Source of the DNA: Geminocystis sp. NIES-3708
GTDB taxonomy: Bacteria > Cyanobacteriota > Cyanobacteriia > Cyanobacteriales > Cyanobacteriaceae
NCBI RefSeq assembly: GCF_001548095.1
Contig: NZ_AP014815.1
Span: 3,819,410 to 3,883,409, forward strand
Reading direction: 5' to 3'
DNA length: 64,000 nt
The position numbers and the translations under genes were made by a program. The number at the start of each line of letters is the position of its first letter. The first letter of the stretch is position 1. A model generated the notes under the pieces. It saw nothing but the letters and a program-made list of their open reading frames with translations, ran no database searches and was not told the origin of the DNA. Positions 39,382 to 48,412 of this stretch are shown here, piece by piece.

Positions 39382-39468
39382 GGAGAGGTGGCAGAGTGGT
39401 TGAATGCGGCAGTCTCGAAAATTGTTAAGGTGTCAAAACCTTCGAGGGTTCAAATCCCTCCCTCTCCG
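39382..39468 (+). tRNA. tRNA-Ser (CGA)
   Basis: The 87-nt sequence folds with a 7-bp acceptor stem (GGAGAGG/CCTCTCC), anticodon CGA at 39416-39418, a long variable arm typical of Ser and a standard T loop (GGTTCAAATCC). The 3' CCA is not encoded. Confidence 0.95.
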
Positions 39469-39772
39469 TTAATAGATACTCAGGCAAAATTAATTGTATA
39501 TAAGTAATAGGTTTAGATCTATTTTTATCACAGATTTCGTACGAATGAAATACAAAGTTAATTTTACCGATCTACTTATCCGAGTTTGATATAAAAATCG
39601 ATAATGACTGACTTTCGTTAGCAACCAGATAGGTGGATTGTATTTTTTGTGAATAAATAAAACTCCCTTAAAAATGCACAAATATTGGTAATTTTTCTTC
39701 CAGTCTACTTGATCACTATTCTACTTATCCACCTGTCTTGTCTTCATTATTTTTCTATGTCGAATTTAGGTT
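39469..39772. other. Intergenic region, 304 bp
   Basis: It lies between the tRNA-Ser gene and the 3' end of the ABC transporter gene. Only AT-rich sequence without an ORF or clear hairpin was found. Confidence 0.45.
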
Positions 39773-41590
39773 TTAATACAAATCTCCACTTTCTTGTAAA
39801 GAGTGTAACCTGTGATAAATTCCTTGTCTTGCCAATAACTCTTCATGGTTGCCAACTTCTGCAATTTTTCCTTGATCTAATACTACAATTTTATCTGCTT
39901 CTCTAACAGTGCTTAAACGATGGGCGATAATAATGGTAGTACGAGTGCCGAAAATCGATCGCATTGCCAATTGAATTTCTCTTTCTGACTCATAATCAAG
40001 GCTAGAAGTAGCTTCATCAAAAATTAATATGTCAGGATTCATGATTAACGCTCTAGCAATACCCAGTCTTTGTTTTTGCCCACCAGAAAGTCTAACTCCC
40101 CTTTCACCAACAACAGTATGATATTTTTCGGGTAAATCTTGGATAAATTCATCAACTCTAGCGATCGCACAAGCCTGTTTAACTTCTTTTAAATTGACAT
40201 GAGGATTGCCATAAATTAAATTATCGAAAACAGTACCATTAAACATATCAACTTCCTGATGCACAATAGCTAAACGGCGACGATAACCAGAAATATCAAA
40301 GTTTTTAATATTAATTCCATCTAACAAAATTTCTCCATTTAAAGGTTCAAAATAACGATATAAAAGTTTAACTAATGTAGATTTTCCTGACCCAGATCTA
40401 CCCACTAAAGCAACTGTTTCATAAGGATTAATTAGAATGTTAATCTTATCAATAACTAAACGATTATCATGATAACCAAAAGAGAGATTTTTGAGTTGTA
40501 TTTTACCGTTAAATTTATAATTATTTTCGATGATATTTTGAGGGTTTAAAACTGACGCATCTTCCCCTAAAGGTAAATTCATAAATTCATGAAAACGAAT
40601 CATAGAAGCATAGCGACGAGCAAAAACTTCGGATAGTGTGCTAATGGGTTCAATTTCCGCATAAGCCATACTTGCTACAGTATAAATAGTGATAAAATGA
40701 CCGATAGAAACTTGTTGTTTTACCGTAGGAATTAAAATAGATAAAAAGATTAAAAATAAGGATAATTGTACAATTGTTCTTGACCATGTGGCTAATTTTA
40801 CATAACCTAAATGAATGCGATGGATGACGACTTTATATTCTCTATTTAATCGTTTTTTTTGTCTAACTAATTCTTGAGATTCTGTAGCAAAAGCCTTGAC
40901 AGTTTTTATATTTGTAATAATTTCTGAGGTTCTGCTTTCTGTATTTTCTTGATGTTTATCTAACAATTCCTCCTGTTTAATTAATTTCTTTAGATGTATT
41001 AAAGTAAAAATTAAGATAGCGGTAAAGGAAAAAATAAAGCCAATAGCAATCTTTTTTTCTAGTAATAATATAACGAAAAATATTCCTAAAACCCTAATTA
41101 GTTTAGGTAATAATTGCCCAGCTATTTCTGGGTATGTCCATGTATGATTTGCAATACCTCTGGCGACTCTACCCGCAATTCTTCCGGGGTTATTTTCATC
41201 ATAAAAGCTAAGGGGTAAACTCAGTATTTTTTCAATTACTTTTTGAGAATAATCTCGACGAGTTTTTAGAGTAATTTCCCAATGAAACCATGAACCAATC
41301 CACGGTTGAATAGGAGCTCTCACAACAGTAATAAGAAAAATAATTGCTACTAGAACAACTAAAGATAAAGTTTTATAGTTACTATTAATGTTAACAATAT
41401 CAGCAATATTTATAACAGCTATTTGTAAAAAATTATCTATTTTTTGTCCTGATATAATATTAAGTATTTGTCCAATTAAATAAGGAACAATAAGATCAAT
41501 CAATTCAAATAAACCTGCCGCACCTATGCTTAAAAAAACTGTTAATTTATAGTCATCATAATATTTAATTAAATCTTTAAAAGAAGCCAT
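39773..41590 (-). CDS. ABC exporter, fused permease and ATPase (MsbA/type I-like)
   Basis: The 605-residue half-transporter has six membrane helices in the N-terminal 310 residues and an ABC domain after: Walker A GRSGSGKST, Q-loop (VHQEVDMFNGTVFDNL), signature LSGGQKQRLGIAR, Walker B DILIFDEATSSLD and the H-loop IIAHRLSTV. It is of the homodimeric lipid/peptide/drug exporter class. There is no N-terminal peptidase C39 domain, so it is not an evident bacteriocin processor. It might export a product of the nearby accessory genes, but no operon link is visible. Confidence 0.88.
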   Translation of the reverse strand: MASFKDLIKYYDDYKLTVFLSIGAAGLFELIDLIVPYLIGQILNIISGQKIDNFLQIAVINIADIVNINSNYKTLSLVVLVAIIFLITVVRAPIQPWIGSWFHWEITLKTRRDYSQKVIEKILSLPLSFYDENNPGRIAGRVARGIANHTWTYPEIAGQLLPKLIRVLGIFFVILLLEKKIAIGFIFSFTAILIFTLIHLKKLIKQEELLDKHQENTESRTSEIITNIKTVKAFATESQELVRQKKRLNREYKVVIHRIHLGYVKLATWSRTIVQLSLFLIFLSILIPTVKQQVSIGHFITIYTVASMAYAEIEPISTLSEVFARRYASMIRFHEFMNLPLGEDASVLNPQNIIENNYKFNGKIQLKNLSFGYHDNRLVIDKINILINPYETVALVGRSGSGKSTLVKLLYRYFEPLNGEILLDGINIKNFDISGYRRRLAIVHQEVDMFNGTVFDNLIYGNPHVNLKEVKQACAIARVDEFIQDLPEKYHTVVGERGVRLSGGQKQRLGIARALIMNPDILIFDEATSSLDYESEREIQLAMRSIFGTRTTIIIAHRLSTVREADKIVVLDQGKIAEVGNHEELLARQGIYHRLHSLQESGDLY

Positions 41591-41695
41591 AATTAATCAA
41601 CAATGAATAATTCACAATTAAAGAATGGTATGAGTTTAATTTCATTACTTTTGAGTTTACTTTTTTTATTAATTATCCTGATTATTTAGTTTATT

Positions 41696-42871
41696 TTAAT
41701 TTGGTTTAAATTCTTTTTTTTCTCCTTTATTATATTTACTCTTTATATCATTTTTTCTATAATTATTTTTGGCATCATCTTTTTTAACAAAACCTTTGGG
41801 ATCTGGCTTATATCTAGGACAAGCATAGGGTATTACTTTTTTTATTTCTAAAGTGTCCCCTCTTCTTTGGCATAAAATTTTATAAACATATCCCATCCAT
41901 AATTTTTTATTTTTTACCCAATCAAAACTATTAATAAAAGTATATTTAAACTTCTTAATAAACCCTGTTTCCTTAGCAATTTGACGCACATCTTCTATCA
42001 TCATTGATCGTTGTACGGTGATATTTTTTTGGGCTGTCCATACTCCCGTAAACTCCCAAGTTTCAAAGCCTCTAGGATTAGTAGGCATACCTTTATCCCA
42101 TGCAATAATTTGCAAACTAATTAATTTATTATCCTTCATTTTTGGATAACCTCTAAACCAATGAGATCCTAACATTGTTTCTTGGTTTCGAGCAATCCAA
42201 TGTAATCTTGGAGTTTTAAAAGTAGCCTCTATTTGAAATCCATCTGGTAAGATTAAGAGGAAATTTTGATCTGGTTCACTAGGTGGAATTAAGATGCCTT
42301 GAACTTCTGCTATTGCTTGGTGACAACCATTTCCTGCTAAAATTTTATAACGTTTTTTTTCTATTTCTGGTTGTGATTTTTTAGAAGTTTTTTTCTCTTG
42401 TTTGTCACTACTATTAAGTTGATTTTTCTCTTTTTTATCTTTATCTATAGATTTATTTTTAGGAGTTTTTTGATTATTAGCTTCAGTTTTATCCTGATTA
42501 GAAGAATCTTTTTCGACAGAAGTAATTTTAGTTTCTGTATCCGGTGTTTCACTATCAGTAGAATTTTCTATCATTAAAACTTCTAAAGGCTGATTTTGTG
42601 ACGCAGTTACTGTGGAAGTGTTTTCTTCAGGATTAAGCTTCTGTGATAAACTAGCCACAGAATTTGATGATAGAACTTGTTTTTTGACATCAGAAGGACA
42701 ACAAAGACGACAAGTCTGATAACCTTGATCAATCCCACGAGTAAAAGACTCTAATCGTTGCCATCCTTCTTTTTGAGGTTGACAATGACGACAAGTTTCG
42801 GCATGAATTTTGCCACTAGGGGAAACGAAATAAATAGGATTTGTTAATGTTTGATTAGTTTCTTGTGTCAT
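41696..42871 (-). CDS. Hypothetical protein with an Ada-like Cys motif and a conserved C-terminal domain
   Basis: The 391-residue protein has an N-terminal segment (residues 10-60) of the form FVSPSGKIHAETCRHCQP, then QGYQTCRLCCP, which resembles the Ada/Me-phosphotriester zinc domain: C-x2-C, a GY motif and C-x2-C. A long Ser/Thr/Asp/Lys-rich linker (about 70-170) follows. The C-terminal 210 residues (GNGCHQAIAEVQGILIPPSE to CPRYKPDPKGF) form a domain I do not recognise, with a Lys-rich tail. It is soluble. Function unknown; nucleic-acid binding is possible. Confidence 0.6.
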   Translation of the reverse strand: MTQETNQTLTNPIYFVSPSGKIHAETCRHCQPQKEGWQRLESFTRGIDQGYQTCRLCCPSDVKKQVLSSNSVASLSQKLNPEENTSTVTASQNQPLEVLMIENSTDSETPDTETKITSVEKDSSNQDKTEANNQKTPKNKSIDKDKKEKNQLNSSDKQEKKTSKKSQPEIEKKRYKILAGNGCHQAIAEVQGILIPPSEPDQNFLLILPDGFQIEATFKTPRLHWIARNQETMLGSHWFRGYPKMKDNKLISLQIIAWDKGMPTNPRGFETWEFTGVWTAQKNITVQRSMMIEDVRQIAKETGFIKKFKYTFINSFDWVKNKKLWMGYVYKILCQRRGDTLEIKKVIPYACPRYKPDPKGFVKKDDAKNNYRKNDIKSKYNKGEKKEFKPN

Positions 42872-42981
42872 GGCTTACAGGAAATCGGCTTTTTTTAGAT
42901 TAGCTTATTTAGTCACAGTGTCTTATTGTAGATGTTTTTTTCCTAAGAGTGTTAATAATTCAAATTTGGTAATTTACCCTC

Positions 42982-43027
42982 AAAAAAAATCCCTCACTAT
43001 TTACTGAAATAATGTATAGAGAGGGAT
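42982..43027 (-). terminator. Rho-independent terminator of the RTX gene
   Basis: Reading on the minus strand, ATCCCTC (43021-43027) pairs with GAGGGAT (42989-42995) and is followed by a run of eight T (42982-42989). It lies about 50 bp after the RTX stop codon. Confidence 0.7.
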
Positions 43028-43079
43028 AATCCGTTGTTAAAATAAAAAAAAATCCTACATTCCTACATAAAAATCACTA

Positions 43080-44978
43080 CTAAATATTGGTAAAGTCATT
43101 AGTAGCTAATGTACCAGTAAAACCAGTAATATTAATAATTGCATCAGTACTAGCAGAGAACCCGGCTGAAGTATTATTAATAGCTAAATAAGTATTCGTA
43201 CCATCGGTAAATGTAGCTGCAGAATTAGCGACAAAAATACCCGAAGTTAATACGGCTTGTATGGCTGATTGAGTCAAAGCAGTAACAGGAGTACTCGTTA
43301 AATTATTGAATGCTCCCGGAAGTCTTAAAACACGTATTAAGTCTTCATCTGCATTAAAATTAGTAATAGTGTCAGGGTTAGCTAAAAGAGAATCTCTTAA
43401 ATTTTTATAGTCAAAACGATCTACATTATCACCACCAGTTAAATTATCTGCACCCGCACCGCCAATAAGAAGATCATTCCCGATACCACCGATAAGAGCA
43501 TCATTACCAGCACCACCAATCAGAGTATCTGCACCTGCATCACCAGTCAATGTGTTGTTTGCACTATTACCTGTAACCTGATTGTCTCCTGTGTTACCTG
43601 TACCACCAAGACCAGTATTACCAGTTAATACTAAATTTTCTACGTTAGTGGTAAGAGTATAGTTAACACTAGAAATAACCGTATCAATACCCCCAGAAAT
43701 CCCAGCAGTACTTTCAACCACGATACTTATATTATCGTCAATAATATAAGTATCACTACCTAAGTCACCACTTAGACTATCAGTGCCAATACCACCATTG
43801 ATGGTGTCATCACCTTGACCACCAAAAATAGTATCATTACCGTCACCACCATTAATAGTATCATTGCCTTGATTTCCAGTTATAGTGTCATTGCCGTCAC
43901 CACCATTAATAGTATCATTGCCTTGACCAGCAAAAATGTTATCGTTGCCAATACCACCAATAAGAATATTGTTACCTGTATTACCTGTTATGGTGTTATC
44001 TCCATCATTACCAGTACCGTTGAGATTTGTTGTACCACTTAAGATGAGATTTTCTACGTTCTCAGAGATAGTATAGCTGATAGTAGAAGATACTGTATCT
44101 ATTCCCTCATTAAAGGCTTCTGTGACAACATCCCCTATATTATCAACGAAATAAAAGTCATTGTCTGCACCACCTATTAGGGTATCAATACCGACACCAC
44201 CATTAAGAGTATCGTTTCCACTACCACCATTAAGGCTATCATTACCACTACTACCATCAAGGCTATCGTTATCACTACCACCATTAAGGGTATCGTTTCC
44301 AGTATCTCCTATCAAAGTATCATTACCACTACCACCATCAAGGCTATCATTACCACTACCACCATTAAGGGTATCGTTTCCAGTATCTCCTATCAAAGTA
44401 TCATTACCACTACCACCATCAAGGCTATCATTACCACTACCACCATTAAGGGTATCGTTTCCAGTATCTCCTATCAAAGTATCATTACTACTGCCACCAT
44501 CAAGGCTATCATTACCACTACCACCGATAAGGATATTATTATTACCAGTGGCACTTAAAATATCGTTACCACTACCACCATTAAGGGTATTATTATCACC
44601 AGTGACACTTAAAGTATCGTTATCGCTATCACCATTAAGGATATTATTATTACCAGTGGCACTTAAAGTATCGTTACCACTACCACCAATAAGGGTATTA
44701 TTATTACCAGTGGCACTTAAATTATCGTTATCCGTATTACCATCAAGACGATCATTACCATTTGCCTGTAATAAATCATTCCCTGCACCACCATTCAGGG
44801 TATCATTACCCACACCACCATTTAGGGTATCGTTATCACCGCTACCATCTATGCGATCATTCCCCGTGCCACCAATTAAAGAATCATTACCAAGTAGTCC
44901 TAATATAATTAGATCGTCAGTTAAAGAGCTAAAATCTCTAATATTATCATTATTATCTAGTCTAATCGTCGTGGTCAT
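43080..44978 (-). CDS. RTX (hemolysin-type calcium-binding repeat) secreted protein
   Basis: The 632-residue protein is almost entirely RTX nonapeptides (GGxGNDxLx), which fold as a Ca2+-binding beta-roll. Two non-RTX segments interrupt the array (VDNIGDVVTEAFNEGIDTVSS and ISIVVESTAGISGGIDTVIS, each followed by a VENLxLxG strand set). The C-terminal 100 residues are non-repeat and acidic with hydrophobic end, as expected of a type I secretion signal. There is no N-terminal signal peptide or enzymatic domain. At DNA level three copies of an 81-bp unit lie at about 44281-44523. Type I secretion partners (HlyB/HlyD/TolC) are not adjacent. Confidence 0.88.
   Translation of the reverse strand: MTTTIRLDNNDNIRDFSSLTDDLIILGLLGNDSLIGGTGNDRIDGSGDNDTLNGGVGNDTLNGGAGNDLLQANGNDRLDGNTDNDNLSATGNNNTLIGGSGNDTLSATGNNNILNGDSDNDTLSVTGDNNTLNGGSGNDILSATGNNNILIGGSGNDSLDGGSSNDTLIGDTGNDTLNGGSGNDSLDGGSGNDTLIGDTGNDTLNGGSGNDSLDGGSGNDTLIGDTGNDTLNGGSDNDSLDGSSGNDSLNGGSGNDTLNGGVGIDTLIGGADNDFYFVDNIGDVVTEAFNEGIDTVSSTISYTISENVENLILSGTTNLNGTGNDGDNTITGNTGNNILIGGIGNDNIFAGQGNDTINGGDGNDTITGNQGNDTINGGDGNDTIFGGQGDDTINGGIGTDSLSGDLGSDTYIIDDNISIVVESTAGISGGIDTVISSVNYTLTTNVENLVLTGNTGLGGTGNTGDNQVTGNSANNTLTGDAGADTLIGGAGNDALIGGIGNDLLIGGAGADNLTGGDNVDRFDYKNLRDSLLANPDTITNFNADEDLIRVLRLPGAFNNLTSTPVTALTQSAIQAVLTSGIFVANSAATFTDGTNTYLAINNTSAGFSASTDAIINITGFTGTLATNDFTNI
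44281..44523 (-). repeat. 81-bp tandem repeat, three copies, in the RTX gene
   Basis: Unit starts at 44281, 44362 and 44443 with the same CCATTAAGGG boundary, so the spacing is 81 bp (27 residues, three nonapeptides). The third copy has a few substitutions. Confidence 0.85.
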
Positions 44979-45485
44979 TTTTTTATTCCTCGTAAGTATA
45001 TATTTCTGCTTTAAGTTTTAATTGAGAAGTTAAAATTTACTTTTTTATCTAAAAAAGATTAAGTATATTTTAAACAATATTACACGAATTGTAACTGATT
45101 ATTTTTATGGATGATTAGATTATAAATATCAATTTTTTTTGATATATTGCCTTTTAAAAGTTGATCTTTTATTTGAAGATATTTTACAAAATTTAAAAAA
45201 AAAGATCTGAAGAGGCATCAACGCATTCATAATATAGATTAGATAAAAAAATAGCTCTCACACCTTGACGATGATAAGAGTGTTCAATGTTTCTAAAGAA
45301 ATAAAAACGTTAAATCTTCTAATTGTTTTTGGAAAAAAGTAGATTTCACTTAATCATTTTATTGCATTTAAAATTATCGAAAAATCACTATAAATTTTCT
45401 ATTTTATTCCTTTTATTTTAATTTCTTTTCTTATAAATGTTGAATAAATATAGGCTAATATTATTAGTATTCATTATCTTTATCT
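44979..45485. other. Intergenic region, 507 bp
   Basis: It lies upstream of the RTX gene and downstream of the GT2 operon. It is AT-rich with long T-tracts. No RNA gene or ORF was recognised. Confidence 0.5.
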
Positions 45486-46166
45486 TTATAGAAATTTAAA
45501 AAGACGTTGACGATCAAGAGATTGCTTAACAATTGTTAATAATTCTTGTCTATTTAACTCAACATTGTGAGAAAGATTTGTATGGTGAATACGTTTATAC
45601 AGCAAAGTTTGAGGAATAAAACTATGGGGAATATGATAATCTTTTACCCTCGTAAACCATTCCGTATCACAACCAATGGTAAACTCTGGATTAAATTTAC
45701 CGATTCTTTCCCATAATGATTTTTTCATTATTAGAGTACCCGGAGTACGCCCTTGTTGTACTTCCTTTAATAATTTTTCGGGAAATCCTCTCCTCAATTC
45801 ATGTCCCGATTCTAAAAATAATTCTACTTGCCCGTAACTATATTCAATTTGAGGATCATTAATAAACTCATTCAGTTGAAGACTTAATTTATTCTCGCAC
45901 CATCGATCATCATGATCAAGAAAAGCGATTAAATCTCCCCTAGCGTTATCAATACCCGTATTTCTGGCATTCGCTAAACCTTTACTTTTTTGAAGAATAT
46001 ATCTCACATTTTGATAAGATTTAGCAATATCAGGAGTTTTATCGCTAGATTTTCCATCAATAACTATAATTTCTTGAGGTTGATAAGTTTGATTTAAAAC
46101 ACTATTAATAGCTTCCGAAAGATATTTTTCACCATTTCTAACAACAATAATCACACTAATATTCAT
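45486..46166 (-). CDS. Family 2 glycosyltransferase (second of pair)
   Basis: The 226-residue protein is a GT-A fold inverting transferase: ISVIIVVRNGEKYLSEAI, IIVIDGKSSDKTPDIA, ARNTGIDNARGDLIAFLDHDD with the metal-binding DHD, then CDTEWFTRVKDY. I chose the ATG ending at 46166 (MNISVIIVV); an ATG 30 bases upstream would overlap the preceding gene. It is soluble with no membrane segments. It is the last gene of a four-gene operon. The acceptor is unknown. Confidence 0.85.
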   Translation of the reverse strand: MNISVIIVVRNGEKYLSEAINSVLNQTYQPQEIIVIDGKSSDKTPDIAKSYQNVRYILQKSKGLANARNTGIDNARGDLIAFLDHDDRWCENKLSLQLNEFINDPQIEYSYGQVELFLESGHELRRGFPEKLLKEVQQGRTPGTLIMKKSLWERIGKFNPEFTIGCDTEWFTRVKDYHIPHSFIPQTLLYKRIHHTNLSHNVELNRQELLTIVKQSLDRQRLFKFL

Positions 46167-46170
46167 TGTT

Positions 46171-46860
46171 TTATAATTTCTGTCGGCAACGATCAAGATA
46201 TTTTTTCATAACTTTCATTAAGATCATATTCCCCCGTGCTGTTTCATAATTTATAGAACTTTTATATTGCCGATAAAATAAAGTTATTCGCTCAATAATT
46301 ACTTTTTTTATACGATTTTCATTAACTTTTACCCATAAATCAACATCTTCTCCATAATTCATTGATTCATTAAACAAACCAATTTTTTCAAATACCGATC
46401 TTTTCCAAATAGCACTACCAACATTAAAAAAAATATGAGGTTTTCTTTCAGATTCAAATAACAATCTATCATCTTCTATTTGACATAAAGATTGATCTTG
46501 AGTATAACCCTGAATAATATCAACATCAATATTATTTTTGATAAAATCTACATACTTTTCTAAACTATTACTTGGGAATAAATCATCAGCATCAAGAAAA
46601 GTAATTAAATCCCCTTTTGCCATTTTTATCCCCGTATTTCTAGCTCTGGAAACTCCACTATTTTCTTGATAAATATATTTAGTAATATCTTTAAATCGAG
46701 AGGCAATATTTACTGTTTTATCAGTTGATCCATCATCAATAACAATAATTTCTAAGGGTTGATAATTTTGTTTAATAATGCTTTTAATTGCTTCAGCTAA
46801 AAATCTTTCTCCGTTATAAACAGGAATAATAACACTGATAAAAAATTGCTCATTAATCAT
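46171..46860 (-). CDS. Family 2 glycosyltransferase (first of pair)
   Basis: The 229-residue GT-A enzyme has ISVIIPVYNGERFLAEAI, IIVIDDGSTDKTVNIA, ARNTGIKMAKGDLITFLDADD (metal-binding DAD) and a NYGEDVDLWVKV acidic segment serving as catalytic base. It is clearly paralogous to the next gene, sharing the start, the GDLI.FLD.DD core and a similar tail. Its start codon overlaps the stop of the HprK-like gene by 1 bp (46860), so coupling is very likely. Confidence 0.87.
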   Translation of the reverse strand: MINEQFFISVIIPVYNGERFLAEAIKSIIKQNYQPLEIIVIDDGSTDKTVNIASRFKDITKYIYQENSGVSRARNTGIKMAKGDLITFLDADDLFPSNSLEKYVDFIKNNIDVDIIQGYTQDQSLCQIEDDRLLFESERKPHIFFNVGSAIWKRSVFEKIGLFNESMNYGEDVDLWVKVNENRIKKVIIERITLFYRQYKSSINYETARGNMILMKVMKKYLDRCRQKL

Positions 46861-47906
46861 TATTGAATACTGCTAATTATTTTTGAAATTTGCTTAACAT
46901 TCGTACCTAAATTAAGATAATAACAAGGTATTTTTTTGACCAATTCACCCATCCTTTTTAAACTTTCTTGTCTGTTGTTAGGTACTAAAAATAAACTACT
47001 AGGTGCTAAAGCCGTTAATCCTGCCATGGAAGAAGCTAGTGTTAAAGTAGTCTCTTTTTTACCCGTAATTTTAGGTATTAAGATAGCTTTTAAAGGTAAA
47101 TTACTCAAAATTTTATTAGGGAAATGTTCATACAAAAAATATAACGCTTTTTCTCGATCAAGATTTTCTTGATTACTAATCATATTTTTTAGAAAAGGTA
47201 ATCTTTTTATATCATCAGCATTTTTTTTACCTGTACTATAAATACTAAAAACTTTAGGAATTGGCTTTGATTGAACTAAACAATAATCATCACTAACATA
47301 AAATAATTCAGATTCCAAACAAGCCAAAGCAGTAGTTGATTTTCCTGAGCCTCCTTTTCCTACTAATAATACACCTCCATTTTCGTTTCCTACCGCTCCA
47401 GCATGACATAATTGTATTTGATTTTTTCCCATCCAAAAATGAAATATATAACGTAAAGGTGCAGCTATTTCCCCATAGGGAATAGTATTGGGATCTTTAA
47501 CCCAATAAATGGCTAAATTACGCTCTTTATCTATCATTGAAAGCCCAATAGAAGTAGATCTAAAAATAGTATTAAATCGCTCATTATTAAACCCTTTTAT
47601 TAACCCTTCTTTTTCATAATCTTCTATTTGCCAAGGAGGTGGGGGCATCATGATATTTGTTGAAAAACTATCCCACAAAAAAATTGTCAAATCAGCATTA
47701 ATAAAAGGTTCAGCAGTCAAGTGATTTAAAGCACGAGTTATATAAGGAATAAGTTTAATTCCAGCAAAAATGAGCTTAATTTTAAAATTCCCTATACAGT
47801 AAAAAAAGCTAATAGAATTACCTGAATTAGCTTCAGCTTTTTGATAGTGCTGAAAAAAATTATCAAAAAAAGTTAAAGGATCATTTATTCGTTCTGGATG
47901 AAGCAT
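46860..47906 (-). CDS. HprK-like serine kinase homologue (HPr-rel type)
   Basis: The 348-residue protein has an N-terminal 160-residue domain and an HPr-kinase-type P-loop domain: GGVLLVGKGGSGKSTTAL (P-loop 183-191) and VSDDYCLV with D206/D207. The HPr-K/P signature of true HprK is not seen. In other bacteria such kinases occur beside PqqD-like proteins, and one (in the paeninodin lasso cluster) phosphorylates the peptide's C-terminal Ser. Here it sits between the PqqD-like gene and two GT2 genes, all on one strand. The substrate is unknown; a peptide, protein or sugar is possible. Confidence 0.8.
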   Translation of the reverse strand: MLHPERINDPLTFFDNFFQHYQKAEANSGNSISFFYCIGNFKIKLIFAGIKLIPYITRALNHLTAEPFINADLTIFLWDSFSTNIMMPPPPWQIEDYEKEGLIKGFNNERFNTIFRSTSIGLSMIDKERNLAIYWVKDPNTIPYGEIAAPLRYIFHFWMGKNQIQLCHAGAVGNENGGVLLVGKGGSGKSTTALACLESELFYVSDDYCLVQSKPIPKVFSIYSTGKKNADDIKRLPFLKNMISNQENLDREKALYFLYEHFPNKILSNLPLKAILIPKITGKKETTLTLASSMAGLTALAPSSLFLVPNNRQESLKRMGELVKKIPCYYLNLGTNVKQISKIISSIQ

Positions 47907-47922
47907 TTTAAATTATAAAAAT

Positions 47923-48372
47923 TTATATTTGCTTAGGATTAGGCCAACCAGTTTCATCAACATCATGAATAGGATCTAATGTCAATAAATCTTGCATATC
48001 TGTATATTTTTGTAATCTTGGCTTTTCAAATTTAAGTTTTGTTTCCGCTTTTTGAATATTAATATTCACCGCAGAAAATTCTCTTTTCTCAGAGAAAGAA
48101 TGAGATACAGATAAAATAATTTCTTCCTCTATTAACTCATCAATTAAACCTTCAACACCTTCTTTTATTTCTTCGGCAATTCCATCATAACGATTTAATA
48201 TTTCTTGGATAATTTCATATTGGGAAAATCCTTTTTCAATATTTTGCCAAATTTCTGTACCAATATTTAAAAGACTATAATAATAACCTTCATCAAGATT
48301 AATGATAATAACTTCACCGTCAATGATTTCTTGAGCTATTTTTGCTGTATTAATTTGTAAATAATCAGACAT
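47923..48372 (-). CDS. PqqD-like (RRE) protein with leader-like C-terminal tail
   Basis: The 149-residue protein has a PqqD/RRE winged helix in residues 1-90: GEVIIINLDEGYYYSLLNIG, a WQNIEKGFS helix and a helix ending EGLIDELIEEEII. The residues 90-112 are a linker. The tail (113-149) holds FEKPRLQKY (115-123), resembling the YxxPxL leader motif bound by RREs of lasso peptide systems, then TDMQDLL and the conserved-looking DPIHDVDETGWP (133-144). So it may carry its own substrate-like tail. The usual lasso protease and cyclase are absent. Confidence 0.8.
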   Translation of the reverse strand: MSDYLQINTAKIAQEIIDGEVIIINLDEGYYYSLLNIGTEIWQNIEKGFSQYEIIQEILNRYDGIAEEIKEGVEGLIDELIEEEIILSVSHSFSEKREFSAVNINIQKAETKLKFEKPRLQKYTDMQDLLTLDPIHDVDETGWPNPKQI

Positions 48373-48412
48373 TTTAATTAAAAAAAACTAACAACAAATA
48401 ATAGCATACAAC

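Noticed and set aside
43815..44480. CRISPR-like periodic sequence
   Set aside because: The repeats are contiguous and translate as RTX nonapeptides; there are no unique spacers and no cas genes.
39773..45000. ABC exporter plus RTX gene as a type I secretion operon
   Set aside because: The genes are separated by an unrelated gene and a terminator, and no HlyD or TolC partner is present.
44161..45021. A long plus-strand ORF of 286 codons opposite the RTX gene
   Set aside because: It is a mirror of the RTX repeats (Pro/Leu/Ser-rich periodic sequence) caused by the biased codons; the RTX reading explains the DNA.
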